A DNA stretch of 64,000 bases from Desulfitobacterium metallireducens DSM 15288 (GTDB lineage Bacteria > Bacillota > Desulfitobacteriia > Desulfitobacteriales > Desulfitobacteriaceae): NCBI RefSeq assembly GCF_000231405.2, contig NZ_CP007032.1, positions 2,914,001 to 2,978,000 of the forward strand, read 5' to 3'. Each line of letters opens with the position of its first letter. Positions within the stretch are counted from its first letter, which is position 1. The notes beneath the pieces are model-generated. The model saw nothing but the letters and a program-made list of their open reading frames with translations, searched no databases and was not told the origin of the DNA. This document shows positions 25,745 to 33,941 of the stretch, piece after piece. The position numbers and the translations under genes were made by a program.

Positions 25745-26806
25745 TCATCCGGCCGTTATCTTTCGCACTGCTTCGAGAAAGCGATCCATCTCGATATCGC
25801 TGCCAATACTGACTCGGAGGTAATTATCGATTCTCGGTTGTTTAAAATATCGGACAAGGATCGCTTCTTCTTTTAACTTCAAGAATAGTTCTTCTGCCTT
25901 GACGGTAGGATGACTTATGAAAATAAAGTTCGTCTTCGAGGGGATCACCTTAAAGCCCATTTTACCCAGTTCGTCTGATACCCTTTCTCGGGTCCGGATG
26001 ATTTTATTTCTCGTCGCTTGAAAATATGCTTCATCCTTAATGGCCTCAACTGCCCCAGCGAGAGCTAAGCGATCTAAGGTATAGGAATTGATCGAATTCT
26101 TGATTCTCTCTAAGCCCTGAATTAGCTCCTCCTGCCCTAGCGCAAAACCAACTCTTAAGCCGGCTAAAGATCGCGACTTAGAAAAAGTCTGAACGACCAA
26201 AAGATTAGGATATTGATCAATTAAGCTCTGTGCTGACTCACCGCCAAAATCAACATACGCTTCATCAACGATGACGACATGGTCCTGATTATGGTGCAAT
26301 ATTTCCTCAATCGCTTCAACCGTTATATATTCACCCGTAGGCGCATTGGGATTAGGAAAGATAATGCCGCCGTTAGGCTTAAAAAACTGCTCAACAGGGA
26401 GAGTAAAATCATCCTTTAACGGAATCAACTCATAATCAATTTTGAACAAGTTTGCGTACACAGGATAAAAGCTATAGGTTATGTCAGGGAATAAGACGGG
26501 AACCTCAGGATCAAAAAAAGCCATAAAAGCAAAGGCTAAGACTTCATCGGAACCATTGCCGAAGAAAATTTGCTCCTTCTTTAACCCACAATAATTGGCT
26601 AAGGTGCGCTTTAATTCCTCGCCATTAGGGTCAGGGTATAACTTTAAACTTTCATTCGCTGTAGCTTTGATCGCCTCAAGTACTTGAGTAGAGGGGGGAT
26701 ATGGGTTTTCATTCGTATTCAGTTTGACATAATTTCTATCTTTAGGCTGTTCTCCTGGCACATAAGGTTCAACACTAGCCACTAGTTTACTCCAATATTT
26801 GCTCAT
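25745..26806 (-). CDS. hisC: Histidinol-phosphate aminotransferase-like PLP enzyme
   Basis: Class I/II aminotransferase of 353 residues in the HisC subgroup. The PLP lysine is Lys210 in TFSKSRSLAGLRVG; other landmarks are NTNENPYPPS (31-40), GNGSDEVL (83-90), PNPNAPTGE (151-159) and the C-terminal LRVSIGSD. HisC catalyses transamination between imidazole-acetol phosphate and histidinol phosphate, and Firmicute versions also accept aromatic 2-oxo acids. No other histidine-biosynthesis gene is nearby. Instead it is first in an operon with a TDT transporter and a CntK-like racemase, so a specialised imidazole or aromatic amino-acid role is possible. Confidence 0.85.
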   Translation of the reverse strand: MSKYWSKLVASVEPYVPGEQPKDRNYVKLNTNENPYPPSTQVLEAIKATANESLKLYPDPNGEELKRTLANYCGLKKEQIFFGNGSDEVLAFAFMAFFDPEVPVLFPDITYSFYPVYANLFKIDYELIPLKDDFTLPVEQFFKPNGGIIFPNPNAPTGEYITVEAIEEILHHNQDHVVIVDEAYVDFGGESAQSLIDQYPNLLVVQTFSKSRSLAGLRVGFALGQEELIQGLERIKNSINSYTLDRLALAGAVEAIKDEAYFQATRNKIIRTRERVSDELGKMGFKVIPSKTNFIFISHPTVKAEELFLKLKEEAILVRYFKQPRIDNYLRVSIGSDIEMDRFLEAVRKITAG

Positions 26807-26944
26807 GATTGTCTGGTCTCCTTCACGAACTTAATCTTTCTTACCATGTATTTCTAGAATATCAGATTCGCTCAAATATTGTCTAGGAATTTCACCTACA
26901 CTCCCCCTAATGTATACAACATACTTTTTTTCATTCAATAACGA

Positions 26945-26996
26945 AAACCCCCTAAAGTCAAAGTCTTCTTCTCAGAAGATTCCTCTTTAGGGGGTT
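26945..26996 (-). terminator. Terminator after rex
   Basis: AACCCCCTAAAG pairs with CTTTAGGGGGTT around an inner AATCTTCTGAGAAGA stem; followed by a short T run on the minus strand. It separates rex from the hisC-like operon. Confidence 0.92.
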
Positions 26997-27026
26997 CTCT
27001 CATGCACTCTAATTCGTCGCTATTTC

Positions 27027-27689
27027 TTAAAAGTTTGCAGGCCGTGAGCTTGCAAAACCCTGCCTCTGCATTTCCATATGAAAGGTAAGAACCTCAAGGT
27101 TAACTGCTAAATCAACTTCGCGAAGTTCAATCGTTTCAGGCACCGACAAGTGAACCGGAGCAAAGTTCAAGATCGCTTGAACGCCAGCTCTCACCAAAGA
27201 ATCAGCTATGGCTTGAGCCGAATCAGCTGGAGTCGTGATTATACCAATACGAGTATGATTTTGAGCTACAACTTTTTCAAGCTGTTCCATGGGTAAAATT
27301 TCGATGTCTTTCACCTTTGTCCCTATTTTCTCAGGATCTCTATCAAAAATACTGGTAAAATTAAAGCCCCGCTCTTTAAAGACGCGATGCATTGCTACCG
27401 CATGACCTAGATGGCCAAACCCTACCAATGCGACACTCCATTCTTCGTCTAAGGAAAGAATTTTTAAAACATCCCAATTTAATTGTTCGACATTATAACC
27501 TACGCCCCGTGTTCCAAATTCTCCGAAGAAGGATAGGTCTTTCCTGACTTGAGCAGGATTTACCCCAGCTCCTTGCGCAATATCGGGGGAAGAGGTCGTT
27601 ATTTTCCCCTGACGTTTCATTTTCATTAAATAACGTGAATACACCGAAAGACGTGTTATTGTTGCTTCTGGAATTTTAGGTGCTCTCAT
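27027..27689 (-). CDS. rex: Redox-sensing transcriptional repressor Rex
   Basis: Global repressor that senses the NADH/NAD ratio and controls fermentation and anaerobic respiration genes in Firmicutes. Residues 1-75 form the winged helix (VYSRYLMKMKRQG, GVNPAQVRKDLSFFGEFGTRGVGY), and residues about 80-180 form the Rossmann domain with VALVGFGHLGHA. A C-terminal helix for domain swapping follows. The 220-residue length is typical. Monocistronic and well terminated. It links to the redox theme of the window; I did not find a convincing Rex operator near it. Confidence 0.96.
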   Translation of the reverse strand: MRAPKIPEATITRLSVYSRYLMKMKRQGKITTSSPDIAQGAGVNPAQVRKDLSFFGEFGTRGVGYNVEQLNWDVLKILSLDEEWSVALVGFGHLGHAVAMHRVFKERGFNFTSIFDRDPEKIGTKVKDIEILPMEQLEKVVAQNHTRIGIITTPADSAQAIADSLVRAGVQAILNFAPVHLSVPETIELREVDLAVNLEVLTFHMEMQRQGFASSRPANF

Positions 27690-27959
27690 TGAAAATCCCG
27701 CTCTCTCATTAAATTTTTCTATATTTCGACATTTCTAAAGTTTACGCTTTTAAAATGTGTTTAAATTGTCTTCATTGTATAACAAAAGGACATTTTTTAT
27801 CAAGTAGATACTGTAAAGTTCCTTAGTTTCAAAAAGGTATCTAGTATCTAAATCTAGCATTATGGTTACTTTAATCCCAAATGTGCTATACTTTAAAGAT
27901 AGCAGTCGTAAATTCACTGTTTATACTTGCTAAATTGGTACTATGGGGATGATTCAATT

Positions 27960-28340
27960 ATGAGTGCACCGATGCAAATCACAAATCACCATGAGCAATG
28001 TCATATGAATGAACAATGTCTCCGATACGAAAAGTGCCCGATGGTTTTAGTCCAAGAACTTCTCGCCGGTAAGTGGAAAATCCTCATCTTATGGTATTTA
28101 AGTTACAACACGCTCCGCTTTAGCGATATCAAAAGGTTGCTCCCTCAAGTGACTCAAAAAATGCTGACGCAACAATTACGAAGCTTAGAGGAAGACAAGC
28201 TAATCTATCGAAAAGTCTATCCTGTTGTCCCCCCCAAAGTAGAATATGGACTAACCGAAGTCGGTAAGGGTATCCTGCCTATTCTTAAACTCATGCACGG
28301 TTTTGGTTCTTCCTACTTAAAAGCTGGTCTGGATAAATAA
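27960..28340 (+). CDS. HxlR-family transcriptional regulator
   Basis: Small winged-helix regulator of 126 residues. The family signature is visible as CPMVLVQELLAGKWKILILWYL, followed by LRFSDIKRLLPQVTQKMLTQQLRSLEEDKLI and the wing VPPKVEYGLTEVG. Two N-terminal cysteines (CLRYEKCPM) may sense reactive electrophiles or oxidants, as in HypR/YodB relatives. ATG 27960 has GGGG 11 bp upstream; a TTG at 27927 is less likely. It is followed 43 bp later by a TraB-family gene in the same direction, a possible target or cotranscribed partner. Confidence 0.88.
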   Translation: MSAPMQITNHHEQCHMNEQCLRYEKCPMVLVQELLAGKWKILILWYLSYNTLRFSDIKRLLPQVTQKMLTQQLRSLEEDKLIYRKVYPVVPPKVEYGLTEVGKGILPILKLMHGFGSSYLKAGLDK

Positions 28341-28383
28341 GTTGTATAATGGTAGAAATTATCATTACAAAGGAAGGTAATCT

Positions 28384-29556
28384 ATGTCTGAAGAAAACGA
28401 ATACTTGACGCGAATCTTTTTAGAGGGTAAGGAAATTATTCTTATTGGAACAGCGCACGTATCCAAGCAGAGCGCGGAACAAGTCAGGGAAGTTATCGAA
28501 GCCGAACAACCTGACTCTGTCTGTATCGAGTTAGATGAACCGCGATATCAATCGCTCATGGACGAAAATAAGTGGAAAGAGACTGATATCTTTAAGGTGA
28601 TTAAAGAAAAGAAAGCCACCTTGCTTTTAATCAATCTTGCTCTTTCTTCCTTTCAAAAACGTATGGCCAAACAATTGGGTACAAATCCGGGGCAAGAAAT
28701 GGTTGAAGGGATTAAATCTGCTCAAGAAGTCGGGGCTGATCTTGTACTTGCAGATCGAGATATTCAAATCACCTTTTCTCGGGTTTGGCATAATGTTGGA
28801 TTCTGGGGTAAAGTAAAACTTCTGATGGAAATTATCGTAAGTATTTTCGATGATGAAAGTATTTCCGATGAAGAACTGGAAAAAATGAAATCTCAGGATA
28901 TGCTAAACTCGATGCTTCAAGATTTCTCAGTCAACTTTCCTAAATTAAAAGCTCCTTTGATTGATGAACGAAATGAATATTTAGCTCAAAAAATTAAAGA
29001 AGCGCCTGGAAATAAGATTGTTGCCGTCTTAGGAGCTGCTCATGTCCCAGGAATTAAAGAAGAGCTCCCTAAAGAGCATGATTTAGACCGTCTATCCCAG
29101 CTCCCTCCTAAATCGAAGATTACTCCCATTTTAGGTTGGACGATTCCCCTTCTTATTGTTGCCCTTATTGCCTACACCTTTTATATGAATCCTTCAGCTG
29201 GAGTCCAGCAAACCTTAAGCTGGGTGCTATGGACGGGATCTCTTTCCGCTATCGGAACTGCGCTTGCTTTTGGCCATCCGCTGGCCATTATTACGGCCTT
29301 TATCGCAGCGCCGATATCTGCTTTACATCCACTCATCGCAGCAGGTTGGTTTGCCGGATTTGTTCAGGCCTATTTCCGTCGACCCAATGTTGGCGACTTT
29401 GAAACGCTTTCCGAGGATGTGTTAAGCGTCAAAGGGTTTTGGAATAATAAAGTGACACGTGTTCTCCTGATCGTCGTTTTCGCCAACATAGGAAGCGCCA
29501 CCGGCTCTATTATTGGGGGAGCTGATATCGCCCGTTTATTCCTTCAAAATTTGTAA
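28384..29556 (+). CDS. TraB/PrgY-family membrane protein
   Basis: A 390-residue protein with an N-terminal TraB domain and three or four C-terminal membrane helices (about 245-265, 275-325 and 355-385). The two conserved GxxH-type motifs are present, LIGTAHVSKQSAEQV near the start and LGAAHVPGI near residue 220, as is a conserved Glu in SVCIELDEPR. The domain resembles Tiki/GumN metalloproteases; enterococcal PrgY shuts down sex pheromone. The bacterial chromosomal members have no agreed function, so a membrane-linked peptidase role is only suggested. AAGGAAGG precedes the ATG. Confidence 0.88.
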   Translation: MSEENEYLTRIFLEGKEIILIGTAHVSKQSAEQVREVIEAEQPDSVCIELDEPRYQSLMDENKWKETDIFKVIKEKKATLLLINLALSSFQKRMAKQLGTNPGQEMVEGIKSAQEVGADLVLADRDIQITFSRVWHNVGFWGKVKLLMEIIVSIFDDESISDEELEKMKSQDMLNSMLQDFSVNFPKLKAPLIDERNEYLAQKIKEAPGNKIVAVLGAAHVPGIKEELPKEHDLDRLSQLPPKSKITPILGWTIPLLIVALIAYTFYMNPSAGVQQTLSWVLWTGSLSAIGTALAFGHPLAIITAFIAAPISALHPLIAAGWFAGFVQAYFRRPNVGDFETLSEDVLSVKGFWNNKVTRVLLIVVFANIGSATGSIIGGADIARLFLQNL

Positions 29557-29602
29557 AAGAGAGTTGGATAACGCCTCACTTAAAGCCTTCATTCTTAACA
29601 TG

Positions 29603-29644
29603 GAAACAGCCGATTTCTAGCAATGCTAAAATCGGCTGTTTCTT
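29603..29644 (+). terminator. Terminator after the TraB-family gene
   Basis: Perfect 14-bp stem GAAACAGCCGATTT / AAATCGGCTGTTTC with a 12-nt loop, then TTG; lies between two convergent genes. Confidence 0.88.
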
Positions 29645-29699
29645 GTAAAATCTATTTTGTATTTTCTCATAACAAGAAGCCAGTTTTAATAACAGCTTA

Positions 29700-30134
29700 T
29701 CACCACTGATTTTCTTTTTTCTCCGTTAATCGTCCTAGAATACTTAAAATAACGAATCCCAAAATAAAAATCCCAGCGAGGAATCCACTAATTATAGGCG
29801 CTTTTATTGCAGAACTTCCGGCCCTACCATAAATAGCAATCCCGAATATTACTGTACCCACAAGTGAAAATATAGCGCTATATTTTAAATTGCTTTGTAT
29901 TGATGGTCTACTGTTATCGTAATTCCATAGGCCACTATTTGCATATCCCCAAATAACCCAAATACCTCCACATAAAAGTATGACGTTTTCTCCAATTAAT
30001 TGCTGAAAAGTTGCTTTCATGAATAAGAGTTGAATTAAAATCATAATCACCGATACAGAGAACATTATTTGAAACCCCGCATGGTCGCGTTTTAATAACT
30101 CTTGTTCTTGACGCTCATCAATCTTATTTTTCAT
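29700..30134 (-). CDS. Four-helix membrane protein paired with an XRE regulator
   Basis: Unrecognised 144-residue membrane protein with a charged N-terminus (MKNKIDERQEQELLKRD) and four hydrophobic segments at roughly 20-40, 50-68, 83-103 and 113-133. ATG 30134 overlaps the end of the XRE gene by 11 bp and has GGGAGG upstream. A small HTH regulator followed by a short polytopic protein of this kind (DUF2178-like in appearance) is a recurrent Firmicute pair whose function is unknown. It could be a stress or antimicrobial-peptide responsive membrane protein; nothing in the sequence settles this. Confidence 0.75.
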   Translation of the reverse strand: MKNKIDERQEQELLKRDHAGFQIMFSVSVIMILIQLLFMKATFQQLIGENVILLCGGIWVIWGYANSGLWNYDNSRPSIQSNLKYSAIFSLVGTVIFGIAIYGRAGSSAIKAPIISGFLAGIFILGFVILSILGRLTEKKENQW

Positions 30135-30333
30135 AATCATCATCCTCCCAAAAAATATCATTTAGTGTTTTACCTAACGCTTTACATATAGCTATACATA
30201 ACTTTAGAGATGGGTTGAATTTTCCGGCTTCAATCATTCCGATGGTTTTCCTTGTTACGCCAACTGCTTCTGCTAACTGCTCTTGAGACATATCTAATAT
30301 AGCTCTTGCTGATTTCATTTTGAGATTCTTCAA
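30124..30333 (-). CDS. Small XRE-family helix-turn-helix regulator
   Basis: A 69-residue protein consisting of one Cro/C1-type HTH: ARAILDMSQEQLAEAVGVTRKTIGMIEAG followed by NPSLKLCIAICKALGKTLNDIF, close to the YgzD/phage-like small regulators. The start is TTG with AAGGAGG 9 bp upstream. It is translated together with the overlapping membrane-protein gene and probably represses the pair through an inverted repeat in the promoter (30381-30400). Confidence 0.9.
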   Translation of the reverse strand: MKNLKMKSARAILDMSQEQLAEAVGVTRKTIGMIEAGKFNPSLKLCIAICKALGKTLNDIFWEDDDYEK

Positions 30334-30380
30334 ATTATCTGCCCTCCTTGCATTACATATTATACTTTATAATACTCAAT

Positions 30381-30400
30381 ATGGGAAGTATATATCCCAT
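30381..30400. promoter_or_regulatory. Candidate operator of the XRE/membrane-protein pair
   Basis: ATGGGA and TCCCAT arms around AGTATATA, about 50 bp upstream of the TTG start. A TATAAT on the minus strand lies between it and the gene, so the repeat is near the -35 region. The binding factor is inferred to be the XRE protein. Confidence 0.5.
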
Positions 30401-30451
30401 TTATTTTGTAATTATAGCCTGCTTGTAGCAAAATGGTGGCATAAAATAGTA

Positions 30452-30485
30452 ATAGCCCATTCCTGTTTCCAGCAGGAAGGGCTAT
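30452..30485 (-). terminator. Hairpin in the intergenic space upstream of the XRE gene
   Basis: ATAGCCCTTCCTG / CAGGAATGGGCTAT stem on the minus strand with TATTTTATG after it. It is about 250 bp past the trpZ-type gene and may be the distal terminator of that operon. The remainder of 30334-30732 has no coding potential that I can support. Confidence 0.6.
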
Positions 30486-30541
30486 CTACAAAATTTACGA
30501 AGTCAATAATTTAACCGTCCATTCTGACGTATAGTTGTGCA

Positions 30542-30562
30542 GGCGCTTTATGCGCCTTTTTT
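30542..30562 (+). terminator. Orphan plus-strand terminator-like hairpin
   Basis: GGCGC-TTTAT-GCGCC followed by TTTTTT. No plus-strand gene precedes it (neighbours on both sides are on the minus strand), which hints at a small unannotated plus-strand transcript or a decayed element. Confidence 0.55.
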
Positions 30563-30732
30563 CTACTACAATTACACTGAAATGATTTTAAGAGACAAGA
30601 AAATTTACACCAATTTCTATTTGAAATAAAGTATATCCGCAATTTCCAATCATTGCTGGAGTTAAGACCCGTACTTTTATTGCGCTAAAAACTTTGTGAA
30701 AAATCTATCTGATTTTGATTTTTGCACCCTCA

Positions 30733-31527
30733 TTATCCCAAAAGCATCCGATCATTATCCATTTCTGAGCCACTTCGTTGTTCAAATTGCTCGATGAGCT
30801 TATCGATAGTCATATTGTTCCGCTCTTCGCCCTGAAGATCCAGGATAATTCGTCCTTCATGCATCATGATCGTACGTGTTCCGAATTCTAGAGAAGCCTT
30901 CATATTATGAGTAATCATAAGCGTACAAAGGTTTTCTTCGGTGACGAACTTCTGAGTTAAGCTCATTACCTTTTTAGCCGTTGCGGGATCAAGCGCTGCA
31001 GTGTGCTCATCAAGAAGGAGAAGTTTAGGCTTAACAATCGTCGCCATAAGCAAAGTTAACGCCTGTCGTTGCCCTCCGGAAAGCAATCCAACCTTCGACT
31101 TCAGTCGATTTTCCAGTCCCATATCCAAAAGTTCAAGACGCTCCTGTAATCGGTGGCTGTCCTTTTTGCGAAGTCCAGGTCTTAGACTTAAAGGTTCACC
31201 TTTAGCAAGAGCAATAGCCAAATTTTCCTCGATCGTCATATCAAAGGCAGTTCCTTTGAGGGGATCTTGAAAAACCCGACCAATCAGACGAGACCGTTTA
31301 TATTCCGAGTCAAACGTGACATCGTCTGCATCGAGCAAAATTTTGCCCTCATCAATCGAAAAAACCCCGGCAATACCGTTGAAAAGCGTCGACTTACCGG
31401 CACCATTGCCACCGATGACGGTCACAAACTCCCCTTCTTTTAGTGAAAGGTTAACCTTCTGAAGTGCTCGTTTCTCATTGATGCTTCCTTGAGCAAACGT
31501 TTTGCTGATGGATTTAATTTCTAGCAT
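30733..31527 (-). CDS. trpZ: ABC transporter ATP-binding protein (TrpZ type)
   Basis: ATPase (264 residues) of a LivF-like, TrpXYZ-type importer. Walker A is GGNGAGKST, the ABC signature is LSGGQRQALTL, Walker B is KLLLLDEHTAALDP with His in place of the common Pro after DE, and the switch His is in MITHNMKASLEFG. Located 21 bp after the permease gene. The T-box upstream of the operon and its apparent UGG specifier support tryptophan as substrate, which is the basis for the name. Confidence 0.75.
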   Translation of the reverse strand: MLEIKSISKTFAQGSINEKRALQKVNLSLKEGEFVTVIGGNGAGKSTLFNGIAGVFSIDEGKILLDADDVTFDSEYKRSRLIGRVFQDPLKGTAFDMTIEENLAIALAKGEPLSLRPGLRKKDSHRLQERLELLDMGLENRLKSKVGLLSGGQRQALTLLMATIVKPKLLLLDEHTAALDPATAKKVMSLTQKFVTEENLCTLMITHNMKASLEFGTRTIMMHEGRIILDLQGEERNNMTIDKLIEQFEQRSGSEMDNDRMLLG

Positions 31528-31548
31528 AAGGCTCTTTCCTCCCTTTCA

Positions 31549-32439
31549 CTATTGATGGTTATATTTGCGTCTCAACATAGAATAGCTATTTTTAAGCACA
31601 GGCATGGATAATGCAAGTGCGACAATTATAGCCGAGACAAGCTTGAGGTCCGTCGGAGGCATTCCTAGTTCCAAGGCAAAGGCAATAATCAGGCGGTAGA
31701 GAATTGAACCGAGGATAACAGCGACTAATCGGCGAAACAGCGTATTCACTCCGAAAACGGCTTCTCCAATAATCACCGATGCTAGACCGATAACCACCAT
31801 GCCGATTCCCATGCCCACATCGACAAAGGATTGTTCCTGAGCAATCAAGGCACCTGAAAGAGAAACAAGTGCATTTGAAAGGGCCATTCCAATCAAGATA
31901 ATTAAATCCGTATTTACCCCTTGGGAACGAACCATTTGGTCATTGTCCCCTGTCGCCCTCAGGGCAAAGCCGAGACGAGTTTTCAAGAAAAGATAGAATA
32001 AGAAGAGTACCCCAAGTAGAATGATCACATCGAAGATGAGACGAGCATAATTACCCGGTATGAGCTCTTCCACAAAGCTATACACCGTCGGTTTATTGAG
32101 AAGCGGAATATTGGCTTTGCCACCCATTACCTTAAGGTTAATGGAGTAGAGTCCCAGCATCGTTAAAATTCCCGCGAGCAGCGGTTGAATTTTGAGTTTC
32201 GTATGAAGAAGACCCGTGACACACCCTGCGCCTCCGCCTGCAATAAAGGCGAGAAGCAGACCCAAAAAGGGATGACCGCTGACACTCATAATCACGGAAA
32301 CTGCCGCACCCAGGGTAAAACCGCTATCCACCGTTAAATCTGGCATATTAAGCGAACGGAAGGAGAGAAAAACCCCCAGCGCTAAGATTGCATAGATAAT
32401 TCCCAGTTCTAAAGATCCCTGGAAAGCAGTGAGTGTCAT
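31549..32439 (-). CDS. trpY: ABC transporter permease (TrpY type)
   Basis: Membrane permease (296 residues, eight or nine helices) of the branched-chain-amino-acid/TrpY permease family (LivH-like). The N-terminal LELGIIYAILALGVFLSFRSLNMPDLTVDSGF and the EAA-like region LGFALRATGDNDQMVRSQGVNTD are typical. A single permease gene suggests a homodimer. It lies between the binding-protein and ATPase genes with short gaps (34 and 21 bp), consistent with one operon under the T-box. Confidence 0.8.
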   Translation of the reverse strand: MTLTAFQGSLELGIIYAILALGVFLSFRSLNMPDLTVDSGFTLGAAVSVIMSVSGHPFLGLLLAFIAGGGAGCVTGLLHTKLKIQPLLAGILTMLGLYSINLKVMGGKANIPLLNKPTVYSFVEELIPGNYARLIFDVIILLGVLFLFYLFLKTRLGFALRATGDNDQMVRSQGVNTDLIILIGMALSNALVSLSGALIAQEQSFVDVGMGIGMVVIGLASVIIGEAVFGVNTLFRRLVAVILGSILYRLIIAFALELGMPPTDLKLVSAIIVALALSMPVLKNSYSMLRRKYNHQ

Positions 32440-32473
32440 CAGTCTAATCCCCTTTACTTACTTGATTGATTTC

Positions 32474-33490
32474 TTATTTTCCAAAAATTTGAGCCGCTTG
32501 CTTTAGTACATCCTCTGGAAGCTTAATCCCGATCGTATCCGCTGTTTTTTGATTTACATAGATATCCATATCTGTCATAGTCTTCACAGGAATGTCTCCT
32601 GCTTTTTTACCCTTTAAGACCTCAACAGCCATTTTTGCCGTTTCTTTACCCAGAACCGTGTAGTTAATACCATAGGTTGCAAGTCCGCCATCCTTAACCA
32701 TGGAATCCGCTCCGACATAGACAGGAATTTTAGCTGCATTTGCGGTTTGCGCAACAAGGGGCATCGCTGAGGCAATGGTGTTATCAATTGGCGAGAAAAT
32801 CGCATCTACTTTACCGACTAGAGAATTCATCGCTTGCTGAACTTCAGAGGAGTTCGTAACCGTCGCATTAACAACGGTTATATTGTTTTTCTGAGCATAT
32901 TCCTTTAAATTGTCGATTACTGATACGGAATTCGTTTCACTGGTATTATACAAAGCGCCAACAGTCTTAACATTAGGTGTAATCCGCTTCGCAAGCTCCA
33001 TAATCTCTTCAGCAGAGACGCGATCTGAAGTACCCGTAACATTACCGCCGGGGTTATTCATATCCTTCACCAAACCTGAACCGACTGGATCGGTTGCAGC
33101 GGAAAAGATAATCGGAATGTTCTTGGTTTCGCTGACAACAGCTTGAGCAGACGGCGTTGCAATGGCGATAATTAAATCATATTTATTATTTACAAACTTT
33201 TGAGAAATAGTTTTTAAATTAGATTGATCACCTTGAGCATTTTGATAGTCAATGGTAATATTTTCACCATCTTTGTATCCTTGTGCTGCTAATTCGTTGA
33301 TAATTGATTCGCGAATCTGATTTAACGAAGGATGTTCAACGATTTGGATGATCCCTATTTTCTTAGGTGCTGAAGAATTCGCTGTATTACTGGATTTTGA
33401 TTGAGACTGAGTTGTTCCACAGCCTGCCACTGATAATACCAAAGCAAGCATTAAAATCACAGATACCATAGCCGTTAATTTCTTTTTCAT
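32474..33490 (-). CDS. trpX: ABC transporter substrate-binding lipoprotein (TrpX type)
   Basis: Extracellular binding lipoprotein (338 residues) of the PF04392 type. The lipobox is LSVAGCGT after a classical signal peptide, followed by a Ser/Asn-rich linker (about 24-42). Characteristic segments are GIIQIVEHPSLNQIR, IPIIFSAATDPVGSGLV and DAIFSPIDNTIASAMPLV, with the ligand pocket between two lobes. This family is the predicted tryptophan/tyrosine importer TrpXYZ of Firmicutes. It is the first gene after a T-box leader. GGAGG precedes the ATG. Confidence 0.8.
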   Translation of the reverse strand: MKKKLTAMVSVILMLALVLSVAGCGTTQSQSKSSNTANSSAPKKIGIIQIVEHPSLNQIRESIINELAAQGYKDGENITIDYQNAQGDQSNLKTISQKFVNNKYDLIIAIATPSAQAVVSETKNIPIIFSAATDPVGSGLVKDMNNPGGNVTGTSDRVSAEEIMELAKRITPNVKTVGALYNTSETNSVSVIDNLKEYAQKNNITVVNATVTNSSEVQQAMNSLVGKVDAIFSPIDNTIASAMPLVAQTANAAKIPVYVGADSMVKDGGLATYGINYTVLGKETAKMAVEVLKGKKAGDIPVKTMTDMDIYVNQKTADTIGIKLPEDVLKQAAQIFGK

Positions 33491-33596
33491 TTGAAAAAAC
33501 CTCCTCTTTCCATTTCAATTCGACGATTCAATGGATTCGGGTCTTCTCTGCAGTTTCGCTCCATCCGCGGAAATGGGCGGAACAGGTTTGTACCAA

Positions 33597-33885
33597 ACTA
33601 AAAAATGCCTGTCCTTAAACCTAAATTTAAGGACAGGCATTATAACCTGCGGTACCACCTTAATTGATGCATATCATTTCAATTCGACATATGCATCCTC
33701 TTGTGCAGAGTGCCATCACACCCTTAGCCCAATAACGCTGGCTATGCGTCGGTAGCTACTTAAGCATCTTGTACTTTTTCGCTCCGCCCTCAAAGGCCCA
33801 TTTACCCGCTCCGTTACCTGTCAGGCTCCCACCTACCCTGACTCTCTAAGAAGTTGGTCTTGCGGTTTTACTTCCTCATCAACGG
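33597..33885 (-). promoter_or_regulatory. T-box leader, probably tryptophan-specific
   Basis: On the minus strand a stem I with an AGAGAG element (near 33845) is followed by the T-box AAGGUGGUACCGCAGG (33647-33662) and a terminator AUGCCUGUCCUUAAA / UUUAAGGACAGGCAU with a U run (33597-33640). In the 3' side of stem I, AAAUGGGCC lies opposite a GAAGUAAA segment, so UGG (Trp) is the likely specifier. Uncharged tRNA-Trp would stabilise the antiterminator and turn on trpXYZ. The specifier was assigned by eye. Confidence 0.88.
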
Positions 33886-33893
33886 TTTTATAT

Positions 33894-33922
33894 ATCATAA
33901 CATTTTAAAATATGGAATTCAA
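33894..33922 (-). promoter_or_regulatory. Promoter of the T-box/trpXYZ transcript
   Basis: TTGAAT, 17-bp spacer, TATGAT on the minus strand, ending about 10 bp before the leader begins. Confidence 0.7.
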
Positions 33923-33941
33923 GGGTTTATGCTATTTTAGT

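Noticed and set aside
23751-26806. A complete staphylopine/nicotianamine-type metallophore cluster
   Set aside because: Only the racemase resembles a metallophore enzyme; no nicotianamine-synthase-like (CntL) or opine dehydrogenase (CntM) gene is in the window.
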